Of a DNA stretch of 5,974 nt, positions 5,116 through 5,974 are shown piece by piece. A model generated the notes under the pieces. The model saw only the letters and a list, made by a program, of their open reading frames with translations. It was not told the origin of the DNA and made no database searches. A program made the position numbers and the translations under genes. Each line of letters opens with the position of its first letter. Position 1 is the stretch's first letter. This DNA comes from Endomicrobium sp. (lineage in GTDB: Bacteria; Elusimicrobiota; Endomicrobiia; Endomicrobiales; Endomicrobiaceae). The DNA is taken from positions 1 to 5,974 of the forward strand of contig JAISLV010000208.1 in the NCBI GenBank assembly GCA_031277075.1. The letters run 5' to 3'.

Positions 5116-5974
5116 ATGAAAAAGGCTTTAAAGTCGTTTGCCGTTGCGGGGTTATTGCGTAATTTATTTTTAACGTTTTTTATTTTTGGCGTTTTTGTTT
5201 TTGCGCAAACGGCAGCTTTTGCCGACGTGCCAAGAAAAATTGCTTTTCAAGGAAGAATTTCTGATGAAAAAGGCATTCCGATAAACGCTACAAGCAAACA
5301 ATTTAAATTTAAATTTTATGATGTTGAAACAAGCGGCAGTTCAATTGCAGAGGTCTCAACTAATACCAAAATAACTAACGGTCTATACGCTGTAATTTTA
5401 GATATCCCTGCAGGTATTAATTTGGAACAACAAGTATATATCGGAGTCTCATATGACGGCGGAGCCGAGCTTGCTCCAAGAACGCCGTTTACTTCAAGCC
5501 CATATGCTTTAAATGTTGCAGACGGGGTGATAACTTCCACAAAGATAGCGGATTATGCAATAACAACCGCAAAAATAAGCACGGGAGCGGTGACGGGAGA
5601 TAAAATAGCAAATAATACAATAACTAATGATAATATATATAATAATTTGATGTCAGGTTCAGAATATACAATCTATGTTGCTAGTGCGGTATATGCTGAA
5701 CAGGCTGGAGGTACAGGCGGAGCAGCAGGTGGGGATTTAACGGGGAGTTATCCAAACCCGACAATAGCAAATAGCACAATAACGACTGCAAAAATAGCAG
5801 ACAGCGCAGTAACAACTGCGAAGATAGCTGATTCAAATATTACAGAGGTTAAAATCTCTTCTAGAACAGAGACAAGTCCTTTTAACATATGGGTAAGTTC
5901 AGCAAGATATTCATTGAATGCAAGCACGGCAGTATGGGCAACGTCTGCGACATATGCAGGCAGTATAGGCGGAA
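5116..5974 (+). CDS. Secreted repeat-containing surface or tail-fibre-like protein (3' end outside window)
   Basis: The frame is open from ATG 5116 to the window edge (286 residues so far). GGGGG at 5107-5111 is the probable ribosome binding site. Residues 1-36 form a signal peptide: KK near the start, a hydrophobic stretch (about 17-30) and AFA before a likely cleavage at 36/37. Residues about 37-136 form a module common at the N-terminus of exported proteins of unknown function: VPRKIAFQGRISDEKGIP, then NGLYAVILDIP, VYIGVSYDG and RTPFTSSPYALNVAD. Then come two blocks of 10-residue repeats such as ITTAKIADSA (139-178, 222-251), separated by a Gly-rich GGTGGAAGG and the motif GDLTGSYPNPTIA (206-218), which also occurs in phage tail-fibre and collagen-like proteins. 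The last visible part is Ala/Ser-rich with repeated A.YA patterns. It probably forms an elongated, possibly trimeric, extracellular fibre; the partner is unknown. It is intact, unlike its upstream neighbours. Confidence 0.82.
   Translation, partial: MKKALKSFAVAGLLRNLFLTFFIFGVFVFAQTAAFADVPRKIAFQGRISDEKGIPINATSKQFKFKFYDVETSGSSIAEVSTNTKITNGLYAVILDIPAGINLEQQVYIGVSYDGGAELAPRTPFTSSPYALNVADGVITSTKIADYAITTAKISTGAVTGDKIANNTITNDNIYNNLMSGSEYTIYVASAVYAEQAGGTGGAAGGDLTGSYPNPTIANSTITTAKIADSAVTTAKIADSNITEVKISSRTETSPFNIWVSSARYSLNASTAVWATSATYAGSIGG
5530..5649 (+). repeat. Decapeptide repeat block 1 in the secreted protein
   Basis: Four 30-nt units encode ITSTKIADYA, ITTAKISTGA, VTGDKIANNT and ITNDNIYNNL (residues 139-178). 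Position 1 is Ile or Val, position 2 Thr and position 6 Ile. The nucleotide sequences have diverged, so this is an old repeat kept by protein selection rather than a fresh expansion. Confidence 0.8.
5779..5868 (+). repeat. Decapeptide repeat block 2 in the secreted protein
   Basis: Three 30-nt units encode ITTAKIADSA, VTTAKIADSN and ITEVKISSRT (residues 222-251), the same consensus as block 1. The first two units are nearly identical in protein sequence but differ in codon choice. The periodic Ile/Val-Thr...Ile pattern suggests a beta-helical or fibre shaft. Confidence 0.8.

Overview
The window is moderately AT-rich bacterial DNA, and every supported gene lies on the + strand. Several features together suggest a member of the Elusimicrobiota (Endomicrobium or a relative) or a similar gut or sediment lineage. 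These are a PEGA-domain Ser/Thr kinase, a secreted protein with a 'QGR' N-terminal domain and 'ITTAKIAD' decapeptide repeats, intergenic repeats that translate as 'RHPELVSGS', and genes broken at poly(A)/poly(T) runs. This assignment is inferred from gene style; no marker gene is present.

Layout. (1) Positions 1-131 hold the charged C-terminal tail of an upstream gene, probably scpA because scpB follows. (2) Positions 132-540 are non-coding and hold a compact repeat cluster: two inverted copies of a 27-nt palindromic element, a 24-bp tandem array with three full units, and decayed copies. (3) Positions 541-1374 encode ScpB, the kleisin-associated subunit of the SMC condensin complex, with an unusual acidic tail carrying a 34-residue tandem duplication. 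(4) A good sigma-70-type promoter (TTGTTG-17-TATAAT) lies in the 91-nt gap before a 943-residue membrane Ser/Thr protein kinase at 1466-4297. The kinase has a cytoplasmic catalytic domain, a Q-rich linker, one membrane span, several PEGA-like beta domains, a Pro/Lys linker and a C-terminal four-cysteine zinc ribbon.

(5) Positions 4312-5092 look like a decayed small operon. It holds a broken helical conserved hypothetical gene, a broken MNT-type minimal nucleotidyltransferase, and what may be the first 25 codons of the HEPN partner of that nucleotidyltransferase. All three frame breaks can be repaired by adding one base to an A or T run. Once repaired, both larger genes become open readings of 121 residues. 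This is the most interesting part of the window: either a dead MNT/HEPN toxin-antitoxin-like module with an extra upstream member, or one still expressed through polymerase or ribosome slippage.

(6) From 5116 to the window end runs an intact but incomplete gene for a signal-peptide-bearing, repeat-rich surface or tail-fibre-like protein.

How the genes relate: the probable scpA and scpB would act together in chromosome condensation and segregation. The kinase has its own promoter and appears to be a separate sensory gene. The MNT module and the secreted repeat protein look like accessory, lineage-variable genes.
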